This document shows positions 37,343-49,646 of a stretch of DNA of 64,000 nt, piece by piece (positions within the stretch are counted from its first letter, which is position 1; every line of letters begins with the position of its first letter). The position numbers and the translations under genes are program-made. Source of the DNA: Arcuatula senhousia (lineage: Eukaryota; Mollusca; Bivalvia; Mytilida; Mytilidae); NCBI GenBank assembly GCA_963971305.1, contig OZ020316.1, positions 17,874,745 through 17,938,744 of the forward strand, in the 5' to 3' direction. The notes below the pieces were generated by a model. It was not told where the DNA came from. It did not search any database and worked only from the letters and a program-made list of their open reading frames with translations.

Positions 37343-40178
37343 TCACACTAGGTAAACGCTGTCCGCGAGAGAAATGATATTTCGCGTTTTTTCTGTACTG
37401 ATATTTCATGTTGTCTTGTCTACTGGCATGGATGGCTCATTAAACATGTTATTTCCGTGAGTTTTTACCTTTTTAATACTGCTTGTTGTAACAATTTAAA
37501 TCATTGAATATGTATCTTGGACAAATTTGGTTAATCCTTAAAAACATCCGCATAAAACAAAAGAAAAATAACCAATAAAGCATAATTACTAGAAAAAACA
37601 GTGGAAACACAGCTAAAACATATGAAAAATATACGGTTTGAAAGAAAAGCTAGTGCAAATGCTTTTTGATAAAATCTTTAGTCAGTATAATTCATAAAAT
37701 TAGTAATTTAATAGATTATTAACTGAAATTCAGCAATCTTAAAAATATTGACTGTACTGTTATTCTGTGTTCATGAAATCATTCTGTACTGTTACTTCGT
37801 GTATAAATCTATCAACACTGTACTGTTATTTCGGGTATTAAAATATTTTTAGAAGTAGAATACAGATCCCTCTTAGAAAATCAAGAGTTATGTTAAATCC
37901 AAATTCAAAGTAATAGGTAATTAATCTAAAAGTATCGAAAACTATTACCTTTGCATTAAAATAGTTCAACTGAAAATGTTAGGAAGTCAGCCACAAATAA
38001 AGCAATAATTATTGTTTAACTATGTAATAAATAGTATAACTAACTTAAGATATATTCAACTTGTGACCGAACAACCTTTACAATTCACTTATGCACTTAG
38101 CGCACTCGTGAGTTATTGGAATGTTTGGTCACTCGTTCAATATTACCTCATTTTAGGAATCATTAGTTAGATACACCATGTAGATATGATATAGCATATA
38201 TTTCATATCTCCACGGTTATACTTTAAATACAGGTTTCACTACTACAAGTGATGAGATACAGATTTCTATTACATCGAGTTAGATATTTGTCAAGTTAGG
38301 AAACGAGGATTTGCGAGTGTGATAAAATTTCGTATCTCATCACTTGTACTTGTGAAACCTTTTTTCTCTAGCTGTATTACGTGAAAGTATAGGCCCAAAA
38401 TTACTTATTTAATGAAAATTCATAGAAAAGTAAACCTACATGTATATATCGTTTAGCAAACATGTGAAAAAAGTAGTCAAATAAAAAAGTACCACCTTTT
38501 TATAATCAATTTTAATTAAACGTTGACATTTCATTATCGTCTATTTATAATAAAACAAACGTTTTAGTGCATTTTGGATATATTTTGTTTGTCCTTTTCT
38601 ATCAAGCGAGATCAACAGGTGTTCAAATAAAAGTAAGCACGCTTTTCACGAGATGCGTATCTAACTATGGTGTCTTGCGCGGACAGCCAATCAAATGACT
38701 TGAAATTGAATATCACATCGTGCAGAGTGTGATACGCAAAATAGTGTCATCTCGCGAGAACCAAATAATATTGCACAACAGTTAGATAAATTAAAAGTAA
38801 CGACGCACAGAATGATACAACCGTGTTTAACCCTGTACGGAAACAAAATGTCTACAGACAAAACATCACCACAACATTATACGACCACTATTTTTAAGGT
38901 CGTATAAGAAGTATACAATTTGTCTAAAAATTGATAGAAATGGAAAGTTCAGATTTGTGAGCACAAATTGAAAAAGTATCCTGTAAATATTCACTTTTGG
39001 TTAAAAGTCTAATAGTGATGTGTTTTGGAGACCAGGCGGTATTATGTATTATCTTTTCAATATGTATTTTCACTAAAGGCATATGTGCTAGGGTCCTATG
39101 TGCTACATCTTGAGTTGAACTCTCGCATTTGCATATTCAGATTTCATACGTGCAACATTAAATTCCCCATAGAACAATGGTGAAGTACATGTAGGTAGAT
39201 CAAGAAATATTCATTCTTAGGGGGACAACAATTTGTAACTTATGAATGAATGGGGTTTGACATGAATTGCATTTTGTTTGTTTATGTACGTGAACGCAGT
39301 ATTATGCATGGAATGGGGTTGAGAAGTAAATACATAGAATAACAAAATATTTTGTCGATTTACCACGTAGTTTTTTTTTTTTTTTTTTTTTTGGGGGGGG
39401 GGGGGGTATAAATAAGATTGCAATGTTGTTTAATTAAAAAAAGTATCTATTTAAAAAAAAATTAACTGTTAGAATAATTACTTGCTTATCTGGCTGTTAT
39501 AAGATTGTATTGTGTAACAAGGTGCTGCACCAAGTCGTGCTATGGATACTCCAACTCGACCATTCGGAAAACAGGAGGTAGTATATATTACAAGTTCCAA
39601 TGCCCTGCATGTGTATATGACAGTAAGTCAATCTTGCAATTTGAAGTCTGTTTTTTTTTTTTTTATATACGAATGAAATTTTCAAGAACACAGAATATCA
39701 GTACAGTTTAACAGAAATAACAGTACAGTAAGATTTTGACAGCCAAATCGGAACAGGAAATAACAGTACAGAAGATTCTCTGTTACGAGCATTTTCTGCG
39801 ATTTATAATAAGGAAGAAGGGGTGTGAATGCATTTTGGGTAAATAGTAATCTTGTTTTGAAGTGTTTTGAATCACCGTTCATTTACAATATTAGAAAAAT
39901 AGGTAAATTATCGTATTTTTTTTTAAACCATACATCTGCTAAATAAATACAAATATTGTTGCATATAAAGTACCAAATAATTTCATTAAAACTGAAAGGA
40001 GATTGGAAATGTATATTTTAAAAAGACATTGGGTCAGCATATACAATTCCATGCTTCAAATAGTAAAAACAAACACCGATTTTAATCCTGGTGTCCAATG
40101 TCAACAACAACCCGAAATATCCGTACAGTGAAAACGCGAAATATCTTTGCTCTCGCGGACAGCGTTTACCTAGTGTGA
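37343..40178. mobile_element. CACTA-like 2.8-kb element with subterminal motif arrays
   Basis: Ends TCACACTAGGTAAACGCTG and CAGCGTTTACCTAGTGTGA are inverted, extending imperfectly about 65 bp. GTA flanks both sides as a possible 3-bp duplication. The motif CTGTACTGTTATTTC, or close variants, occurs four times near the left end (37396-37835) in plus orientation. It occurs four times near the right end (39700-40130) in minus orientation, as expected for transposase-binding subterminal repeats. A 190-bp foldback (38230-38360; ggtttcac...gtgaaacc) and a T/G homopolymer pair (39370-39406) lie inside. No transposase ORF is visible, so non-autonomous. Confidence 0.65.
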
Positions 40179-40689
40179 GTATAGAATTGTGAATATAAAG
40201 GGTAGATTTATATGGAATTCACTTTTGAAGGAGCGGGTATAAATCGAGACATACTATAAAATTGACTCTTATTTTAAGTATATGTGATTAATCATGAATA
40301 GTAAATACATATTAAAAAAAATTCCTGAATGTCTGCATTGTTTGGTCTTTTCTCTTGAACATTTGAGATTGATCTTCAGTCCGGTTTTTTTTGGTTGTTA
40401 TTTCATTTATTTCTTGATGCTGGGTCGTTGATAAATTCAACAATAAAATAATGGCTACAGATTAATTAAATTGACTTAAAGTTAGCATTACTCAAATTAA
40501 ATTTGTAAAATTTGTTGTTAGTTGGGTAAACTTAATTTACAAATATGATAAAACAAAATCTGATGTAAGACATTCTAAAAAAACATATTATAAAAGGAGA
40601 TACTAAAAAATGAGAAGAAATTATCTGATTTATCATTGAACACAGTTTGTCATTTTGTCCAAAACCATCTAGATCTGAGTGAAACAGGT
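40179..40689. other. Intergenic, nothing recognised
   Basis: AT-rich sequence between the CACTA-like element and the minisatellite. No exon or repeat seen. Confidence 0.4.
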
Positions 40690-41643
40690 TTAGTTGCATT
40701 GGCTTGACAAGTTGATGATTGGACACAGTAATAAGATTATGTAATGACACAGCAACAAGTTAATAACAGGACACAGTATAAAATTGATGACAGGACCCAG
40801 TAACAAATCAATGACAAGACACAGCAACAGGTTTATGACAGGACACAGAACCAAATTAACGAAAAGACACAGTAACAAGTTGATGACAGGACAAAGTAAC
40901 AAATTTAAGACAGGACACAGTAAAAAGTTCATAGTAGGACATAGTATCAAATTGATGACATGACACTGTAACACGTTTATGACGGGACACGGTCACAAAT
41001 TTATGACGGGACACAGTAACAAGTTGATGACTAGACACGGTTACAAGTTAATGACAAGACACAGTAACAAGTTTGTGACGGGACACAGAAACAAGTTGAT
41101 GACAAGACACGGTTACAAGTTTTATGACGGGACACAGAAACAAGTTGATGACAAGACACGGTTACAAGTTTATGATAAGAACAAGTTTATGACGGGACAC
41201 AGAAACAAGTTGATGACAAGACACGGTTACAAGTTTTATGACGGGACACAGAAACAAGTTGATGACAAGACACGGTTACAAGTTTATGATAAGAACAAGT
41301 TTATGACGGGACACAGAAACAAGTTGATGACAAGACACGGTTACAAGTTTATGATAAGAACAAGTTTATGACGGGACACAGAAACAAGTTGATGACAAGA
41401 CACGGTTACAAGTTTATGATAAGAACAAGTTTATGACGGGACACAGAAACAAGTTGATGACAAGACACGGTTACAAGTTTATGATAAGAACAAGTTTATG
41501 ACGGGACACAGAAACAAGTTGATGACAAGACACGGTTACAAGTTTATGATAAGACACGGTAACAGGTTTATGACGGGACTTAGGAACAAGTTGATGACAA
41601 GACACAGTAGCAAGTTAATGACAGGAAAGTTACAGTAACAAGT
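40690..41643 (-). repeat. 24-bp minisatellite abutting the stop codon of the ankyrin gene
   Basis: The plus-strand unit resembles acaagttgatgacaggacac plus agta. In the centre three units fuse into a 65-bp higher-order repeat (24+24+17; gacgggacac at 41305, 41370, 41435 and 41500). Left units are more diverged. The unit resembles the last coding bases plus stop of the neighbouring gene (agcttttgctt excluded). It should be transcribed as 3' UTR of that gene if its transcript extends this far. Long ORFs on both strands arise only because 24 is a multiple of three. Confidence 0.92.
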
Positions 41644-44600
41644 TTATGACAGAACACAGCTTTTGCTTTTCTGACCATATATTACACTCTCAACCTGACT
41701 ATTGGCATTCGGTGATGTTGGTTGAGTTCCATTTGTCAAACCGTTTGAATTTGTCTCGTTATTATTTTCCTTTGGAACAGGCGTCAATGGAGTCGGCGTC
41801 CGATTATCAGCAGTAGGGGTCGGTGTAGGCTTTTCCATTGGAGAAACTGCTGGAGTCACTGCACGCTTTTCTACTGGGGCAACGATAGGGATAGTTTCAC
41901 GTTTTTCCACTGACGAAGCTTCTGGGGGCAATACACGCTTTTCTACAGATGTAACTTGGAGTTTTTCAGGCTTGATTTCTGACTTATCCTTCATTTTATA
42001 AAAATCATTATTGTCACCAAGCTTTAAAGTTTGACTCAGCTTTGCTATATCAATGGGTTCATATGTTCCATCTTTTTTCTTTTTCTCAAGGAGTTCCTTC
42101 TTTTCTTTCTTTACTTTGCTAAGAATTTTCTGTTCTTCGGCAGCTCTTGTTTTCTAAAGAATTTATAAAATCGTAAGGAACTTTACACAAAATCATGAGT
42201 TAAGTATGAAAATTCTATTTGTCTTTATGGTTTCTTTTATAAAGTAATACTGAATTATGTAAATTATACATGTGTTATAAGTGCTCATGGAGAATAGTGG
42301 TTAATTCTTGCCTGAAATGACAAGAATGACAATTTGTATCAATGATGAATGTCGGGTGGCGGGCGGCAGGATGATGATTTTTTTCATTACAGTATTCCCA
42401 GATGCTACTTATCAGAACATTTTGATAGTTGGTATGTATTGAGGTCCCATATTGTGATATTTTCAATTTTAGGTCTGTTGCTTATCTACTTCCAGCATAA
42501 CAAAATATCTAGCAATTTTTGTCTTTGGTTTTTAGGATATATTTGTACGGAAAAAAACGAAATTAATTAAAAGTGATTCAAATTTTGTGCATTCATTTTT
42601 TATGCCCAGCCTTCGAAAGTAAGGGCTATTAGTGTACAGATTCGTCTGTCCGTCCCAAATTTTGAGAGATGGGACAATAATGTCTTTTGGACAAATTATT
42701 GTTTATAATATTAATTGCAATGCGATAAGCAGATTCGTTACTTTAAATATTGCTTGATTTAGAAATGTTTAAGTCTTAAACATGTATACACATTCCTGGG
42801 TTTTTATTTCAACAACGCTGTACATAATTCATTATACCTGGTATCTGATGGCTTCTGCTGTTTGTGTCATGCCTTTTTTGTCTGCAGCTTTTTCTGCTGA
42901 CATGGTGTTCCCTTCTTTGTCTTTGTACTAAAACAAATATTACATTAATTTGTATTAGTGACTAAAGTAATACTATTCCAAGCATTTCATAGTGTTAACA
43001 TAAACAAACCACGGAGGGTGATGTAAAAGAAAGGCAGACAATTAATAAGACCGCGTTGGTCTTGAGTTAGGTTTGTTCTGTTTAAAATACTCAAACTGGT
43101 ATAGTAAGGAAAATATTATTTATTATAGCCTCAGTTGTAAGTGACATGGGGGTTTCCGTCGGTCCTTATGCTTCCGTCCGTTACACTTTATGCTGCACTA
43201 TTTTATGCGCAAATCATGTTAAAATCTTCGATAGATTTGGTTAAAAATATAACAACATGAAGTAGATATCTTTTTCAAGTTCTAGATTTAAAAAAATAAC
43301 TCTGCATGACTTACAGATTCGACCGGTAACTGCATGTTGATGACCCAAGTAAAAAGGCTCATTTTATGATAGAACAAGTTCATGTTAATAACTTACCTTG
43401 ATATCACCCTCTAATCCCTGACTCATAAGATACTTCCCAATCTGATCTTGTTCATAATCCAGACACAGAGACAGCAAGTCCTTGGCTGGCGGAGTCGTCT
43501 TAAACATCTTTGTATGTAAATCATTTAGACTGATATCTTTATACATTCCATTACGAATATCTTCAACTTTCTTCAAATTCCCATCCTCTATGGCATATTT
43601 AAACTCTACATAACGTTGCAGAAGATATACTTCGAGACCGTATTCTGAATGTCTCTCTTTCTTTACTAGTTCCTGCATTGTGGTTTGTACCTTGCGATAG
43701 TCGTTTGGAGTTTTGCCTTTCTACAATAAGTGAGTTTACGTTACAAGTAATAATACCACCCTCTTCACCGTTTATACGTTATATGTTTCCTTACAGAGAA
43801 CAAGGAGGACCACACTGGCCGTCCACATGCCTCGTAAGCGAGACTTATCCCAAACCCTTTGAAGGATTTTTTTTTATCGTTGTACAAAGATAACTTTTTC
43901 ATATTAGGATAAACATGGAGTCTCTGAGATATCAGTCAGGGTAGATATTAAAAGATTTACAATTAATGTAAAACGCCGAAAGTTATACTCTATCTAAAAT
44001 ATTATTGACATGAATTAAGAAAAGAGACTTAAAAGCTTGGTATATATAGCTGCTTCGTTTTATAAGCGCTCATTAAAACGTATGTTTAGAACCAAAATAC
44101 ATGAAATGCCCACCTTATCTGCAATGCTATAGTCTGCCCCAGCTTTCTGAAGACTGTCTTCGATATCCTTGCCGTCAGGTAGGCATGTGGCCCAATGTAA
44201 CGGAGTCCTGCCATACTGAAATTTGAATTTGATTGCAATTCTTAATTCTCTATACATCACTTATAAAAAAAATGTTCAAGATCAATTTACGAAAATAAAT
44301 GTATCTGTTTGCTGGGGAAATCATCTGCGACAAGTTACCATTTAAGAAAAATATCACACTTCTCGAACAAACAGTTGTACTAATGGGGCATCCAGATGTC
44401 AAAAGTCCGAAAGGCCAGAGAAAAACTAGTAAACACAAACGAGAACAAAACGAAAAAAAAACAAACAACATAAATCACAGAAATACAAATCAACTGAATA
44501 GCGTCCAAACACGCGAATTCAAGTTCAAGCTCAAGAAGAGTAAGCAGCTCGATATAGCACACCCGTCGCGCTGCCAAAAAAAAAAATATGCCAAGCGTGT

Positions 44601-47600
44601 CCAATCATGGCAGATAGTTTCAGACACTGTTTCTAGTGGGGGATTCGGGAGTTGGAACAAACGTAAAAGGTTTCCGATATTTCCTGAACACACAAGCAAA
44701 TAATCAAATTTAAAGTGGTTTCTTTTAATTAGAACATTAGTTGTACTTACTGAATCTCGCATGTTGACCAAATGTGGGAATTCTTTAATCAAATATTTTA
44801 TAATGTAACGCCTTTCATACAGCACTGCCTTGTGGAGAAGTCCATGCCCGCCTTTATCACGTGATCCGGCAAGTCGTTTTGTAATGTGCTCTTTTACTTG
44901 GTTGAGATTTCCCGTTTCTATAGCAACATGGATTCTTCTTATTGTTCTCTAGAGAAGAGAAGAAAAAAAAACAGGTTCTGGATTTCGAAAAAACTTTTAT
45001 CGTAATAATCTACTATAAATGTACTTATTTTCGCGAGGTATTTATTTTCACGGATTTTGCGGTCAAGCGAAATTGAATACCCGCGAAATGAAATGAATTT
45101 TATGAAATTAATAAAATAATGAGCAGAATTCTTGAAATTAAGTACCCTTGAACTTGGGCGAAATCGTAAAATCGTGAAAAGATAAACCCTATAAACTTAT
45201 ATCGGGAGTTATATCTTACCTTGCCCGGTCCTTACTATTTAAACGCCTTTTTAAACAGAAATAAATGCTCAATTAATAGGACAATTTATTTCCAGTGTGT
45301 GATCAACTGCAAGGCATACGGTCTTTGTTTGTTTATATTCCCTTTTTATCAGATTTTGGTCAAATTATTGATTCAACCAGAGCTCAACCCGTAAATTTCT
45401 TATAGTTTCATGTAAACGCACCCTTTCTGAAAAATCTGCCAATGGGTCCGACTGAGCTTTAAGAATATGAGATCATCTCATAGCCCTTGAATTATATTGC
45501 CACGAAACTTGACGCATATTGCAAGGGGATTTCGAACGACATAAATTTCACGATTCTGTGATTGGTTTCGAGGTGGGACATCATGTCAATTCAAGCGCAT
45601 TCTTGCTATCATGATATTTTACACAGGAATAGTTATTTGACTCGCGTAAGTATCATGCAAAATTCGGTTTCTGTTCATGTGTTTTTTTTTCATGTAAAAT
45701 TTGGATGATTCAAATTAACCTTAAGTTTGTAAATACATTATACCCCGGGGGGGGGGGTACTTGAAATGTTTTTGGTAGGGGGGGGGCGGGGGGTTCGGAT
45801 AGAGGTCTTGAACCCCGACCCCATTGTAGACTACTTTTTTTCCTGAATACGCAACCCCATTTTAGACTTCGTGCCTTTAAGTAACCCCGTTGTAGACCAA
45901 CAAACAAAATTATAGCCCCTAATTTGTTGGTTCAAGATGTTATTTCCTGCTGTGCAAACTAAAGAGATTGTGATAAGGAATGGAATTCATATAATAAGTA
46001 TTAGATAAGCTCTTAAAGGACAGGGAACTGTTATAATCCAATAAAGATGCTGACCTGATTGGATTTAGATTCAATTATAACCCTGTGGTAGAATAATCTT
46101 TGTTTATTATAACCCCATTAGAGACTAGATTTTACATAACCCTTCAGAGACACAGTAAAAATTAAATACCCCATTGTAGACAAATATACGAAAAAACTGC
46201 CCCCCCCAATATATAGCGAGTGACCCCCCCGGGCATTATACATTTATAACTCAAAAAAGATCCAACACGCTCATGCATCGTTTGACTCAAATGAAAACTA
46301 TTTCCGGTGTACTTGTATTTTTACCTGTAACTCCGGCAAGCCTTCCAGGAATCGGACCATTTCCATATTACCCTTATCCATCACAACATCGATCATGGTC
46401 TGCCCCATCCGACTGACGACCTGGTCGTAATCATAACAATCTAGACTCAGACTCTCTAGAGTTTCAATGTCCCCCGCCACAGCCATGTCTACTAATACTT
46501 GATCCACAAAACCAAGGTTCTTTCTTAATACCGATTTCTCCTCGTTGTAGTTTGATAGAAAAATTTTATCACGAAGCGTCAATCCGTTAGCGTCTCTGTT
46601 AAACAAATTGCAACCTTTAGATATCATTATTTTAACTAGAACGAGAGGAAATTGGTTTTCAAACGCAATGCTACAAACAGATGACATTTTATCCTCGACC
46701 AAAGAAAAGTCTGCATATGGTAGAAGATCCTCTAGAACGTCATAAGCGTCTTCAGTTGGTGGCAGTTCTCGCATTAGATATAAAAATAGTGGTTCGTTAA
46801 AGCCCATTTCGTCAACAATATAATTTATATTTGCTCCCTTCTTTAATAATTTCAAAACGCATCGTGCTCCATATAATAAAGCCACTTCTCCCACAATTGG
46901 CATAAAGAAAGCTCGTCCAGCAGACCCTATGTGAGTGGCATTTGTTGCGTTAATGTCCACCTTTGGTTCTTTCAAGGCACGTTTTAAAGCCTTTTTGTCT
47001 CTGGCTAAAGCAGCGTAAACCATTTTAATCGTTGGTGTTGCTTTTTCAAATATAACGTGTGAGGCTTCGGTCAGATGCACGTAAACTTGATTCATTAAAG
47101 GTTTCCCATCTCGTATGTCCTCATGATTGCACCAAGAATCGAGTAACCTCCTAGCGAGGTCATCGTCACCTTTAGTCGCTGCTTGCCAAAGACCCGGATA
47201 AAGCAGAGAGCAACACAGCGCCATCTCAGTATCTGATGGCTTGACAAGATCCTTCGCTGTTTCGTCATTTTTATTTTTTATCGTTGGGTCAACACCAATC
47301 ATTATCAAAGCTCTAAACAGCTTTTGAACTCTCGTCTTTCTAGCGATGATATGAAGACTTGTATCTCCCTGTTCGTCTGTTTCGTTTTTATTTATTCCTG
47401 CATTTGACAATTGGAATACTACTGGCACTAGACATGGTGCATCGAAGCAATCTTCTGTATATTTCTCGGCTATAAGATGTAAAAACGTCTGTCCGGATTC
47501 GCCCTTTCGATTGACATCCGTACCGTTTTTTATCAGTTTCAGAGTTTTTGAAGGTGTATCCGTATCCCAATCCTGTAAGGCTTCAAAAAGGGGATCTTCT

Positions 47601-47605
47601 TCCAT
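41644..47605 (-). CDS. Ankyrin-repeat protein with a C-terminal CAAX-type motif
   Basis: Six exons on the minus strand, all separated by phase-0 introns: 47605-46325, 44948-44751, 44215-44114, 43720-43397, 42927-42838 and 42153-41644. Total 834 aa. Ankyrin signatures: GQTFLHLIA (residues 38-46), GDTSLHIIA, a longer divergent ankyrin-like region to 427, HVAIETGNL and GLLHKAVLYERR (exon 2), GRTPLHWATCLPDG and AGADYSIADK (exon 3). Exons 4-5 are helical and charged. Exon 6 opens with a Lys/Glu-rich helix (KVKKEKKELLEKKKK), then four 12-residue repeats (VEKRxxxPxxxx), a Thr/Pro-rich linker, and ends SKSCVLS. CVLS is a farnesylation-type CAAX box, so membrane attachment is likely; function is otherwise unknown. 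I cannot name an orthologue. Intron 1 holds a LINE tail and a foldback element. Confidence 0.85.
44385..44600 (-). mobile_element. LINE 3' end fragment in intron 1 of the ankyrin gene
   Basis: The diverged sequence (ggcatccagatgtcaaaagt, ggccagagaaaaactagtaa, atagcacacccgtcgcgctg on the plus strand) matches the LINE tail at 48163-48400 in the same orientation. Overlapping ORFs on both strands are by-products. Confidence 0.6.
44990..45190. repeat. Short interspersed repeat rich in 'cgcgaaat' phrases
   Basis: attttcgcgaggtatttatt, cacggattttgcggtcaag, acccgcgaaatgaa and aaaatcgtgaaaagataaac form a degraded inverted arrangement in intron 1 of the ankyrin gene. Family unknown. Confidence 0.4.
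45738..46238. mobile_element. Foldback element with G/C-run ends in intron 1 of the ankyrin gene
   Basis: The left end cattataccccggggggg and right end cccccccgggcattata are imperfect inverted repeats about 500 bp apart. Inside, 'accccattgtagac' phrases recur in degenerate form (45820, 45885, 46090, 46165). No ORF. Confidence 0.55.
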
Positions 47606-48162
47606 AATTTTGAAAATTATTCGGAAATAACTACCAAATTATTTCACTTATATATCCTGACTAATTTAAATCATTTGTCCATGTGTTTCGAATTTCGATT
47701 GCCTATTTGTCGAATTTTATTTGGCCATGATTTCTGAATGGTAAAACATATGGAAACGAATATTCAAGATGAGTTGCATGAAATACATTTTTTCGAATGA
47801 TTAAATAAATAGAAAATTCAAGAATGAGTTCCATAAAATGAGTTTTGGATACTACAGCAATGTTTGTTTTACAATTTCTAGTGAATGAAAAAATCTATAC
47901 TAAGAATTCTCTGGTCTTTTAACATTCGTTTGACTTAATAAAAGTTAATAATTATCTATATACATAATCAAAATCGATTTGGCATGTTTCTCTTTTTTGA
48001 CTTTTTGGTGAATAAGAAATTGATCAGCATATTTGTATATTAATATTAGTCAATTTTAGTAGGCATTTATTTGAGCGTTTGACGTTTAATGTCGACATGA
48101 AGACAGAGCTAGGGAAATAACAATTATAGAGAAATTAATCAAATCTAGCGTTTGACTTCAAT
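47606..48162. other. Upstream region of the ankyrin gene, nothing specific seen
   Basis: AT-rich, presumably including the promoter and 5' UTR of the minus-strand ankyrin gene. The start context is aaaattATGG. No TATA box or upstream exon could be assigned. Confidence 0.35.
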
Positions 48163-48762
48163 TGAAAGAAGCAGAGGTACGAATGGGGTATCCGAATGTC
48201 AAAAGTCCGAGAGGGCAGAGACAAAACCAGTAAACACTAACAAGAACGACAAAAACAGACAACATGTAAAACATTGAAACACAAAATAACTGAATATCAA
48301 TCAACAACACGAACTCCAGTCGAAACAAGAGTGAACTCAGGTGCTCAGGAAGAGTAATAAGTTCCTGCTTGCTATAGCACACCCGTTGCGTTGCCAATAG
48401 TCCATTCAGCGTGTCTAATCCGGTAAAGGAAGACAAAACATAACCCTATGACAAACCAACTTCTGCACTCATCTGAGAGATCGAAATCCCATATTTGTCT
48501 ATAAGTGCATGATGTCTTCCGTAAAATTTCTTGCGTGAAGACAGCGACCGAGGAGCAACATAACCCTGTGTGAGCAATTTTTGCGTCAGACGTGTCGCTC
48601 TGCTAAGGAAATCGATGTAAGTCCCGCACGCTCTGGAGTAACGAATCAATTGAGATACGTAAACTCCATAAGCTGGAGCGGACGGAATGTTGCTACACAA
48701 GAAGGGAAAGTTGACGATTGGAAAGTTGAAGTCATCACGTTTGTCATAGAGCCTTGTTGAAA
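48163..48762 (-). mobile_element. 3' end of a non-LTR retrotransposon (RT protein tail plus 3' UTR)
   Basis: On the minus strand, 48760-48446 encodes the C-terminal tail of an RT polyprotein (TRLYDKRDDFNFPIVNFPF, CSNIPSAPAYGVYVSQLIRY, SRKKFYGRHHALIDKYGIS), ending in a stop. It is followed by the 3' UTR found also at 11.2, 31.1, 44.4 and 61.6 kb. The tail motif is one I associate with LINE-type mobile elements common in aquatic animals; I cannot give the clade. Heavily 5'-truncated. Confidence 0.75.
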
Positions 48763-48767
48763 GTCTT

Positions 48768-49646
48768 GATTTAATATATAGAAAATCACTGAAGCTTAAC
48801 CAAACCTAGTCAGTGCACCCCTCCTTTTAAAAATTTCTGGATCCGCCTCTGCTAAAGAGGAAAACGTCATTGAAATAGTTCCCCATTAAATCACAGACTC
48901 TTGTGTATAGTCAAATATTGCTTGCTTGGCAATGGCCACCCAACTAAAAAGTCAAATATTGCGCGCTAAGCAATGGCCACCCCACTGAAAAGTGTTTTTT
49001 CAGTGAGGTGGCCATTGCCTAGCGAGCTATATTTGACGATACACAAGCGTATCTTATTGAATTGAAAACTATCTATCCATCCTTATTACACCGGTGTCAC
49101 ATAAGACTGCAACCAATTGTCTCTGTTTGGGTCTGTCCAGAGAAGTCTTTAAAAGTTCTTTTCATGTCTTTCATATCGTATTTTCACTGGATGTATATTC
49201 TTCAGTTTTCTCGTGTACATCGCCTACAACGGATTCCATATTTTGGTGACGGAGGTTTGTTTTTCGTATAGAAATCAGTCATGGCCAACGCAATCAAACT
49301 GTCTCTTCATGGTTTTTAGTTAATAGTATAATGCTGTTATCTCGATTCTATAACATAAATCAATGTTCCACTAGATATTACAGATTTTCTTCAAGGAAAA
49401 TATACCTTGCTAGATTATGACTGTTTTTTTTGTAAACTCCGGCTGTCTGAGACTAGGCCATATAAAACCTAACCACATAACTTATTTTCTTTCTTTAACT
49501 ACATCGGTAAATAACAAACTTGTGTCACATGGTCATAAACGTTTTCCTCTTTAGCAGAGGAGGATCCAGAAATTTTTAAAAGGAGGTGTGCACTGACTAG
49601 GTTTGGTTAAGCTTCAGTGATTTTCTATATATTAAATCAATTTTTT
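48768..49646. mobile_element. Inverted duplication of a hAT-like terminus, about 880 bp
   Basis: About 97 bp at 48768-48868 recur inverted at 49543-49646, including CAGAGG(C/A)GGATCCAGAAA, a typical hAT-type end, and 15 bp of sequence outside it (cgttttcctctttag). The hAT-like ends point toward each other, so the bodies face outward. The middle has another palindrome (48914-49037) built on caatggccacc and tcaaatattg. No ORF. Confidence 0.6.

Noticed and set aside
40690..41371. Long ORFs on both strands inside the 24-bp minisatellite
   Set aside because: A unit length divisible by three keeps frames open by chance; the peptides are simple repeats of the unit.
44299..44703. 134-aa plus-strand ORF
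   Set aside because: Overlaps an antisense LINE tail in an intron of the ankyrin gene; Lys/Asn-rich and without homologous motifs.
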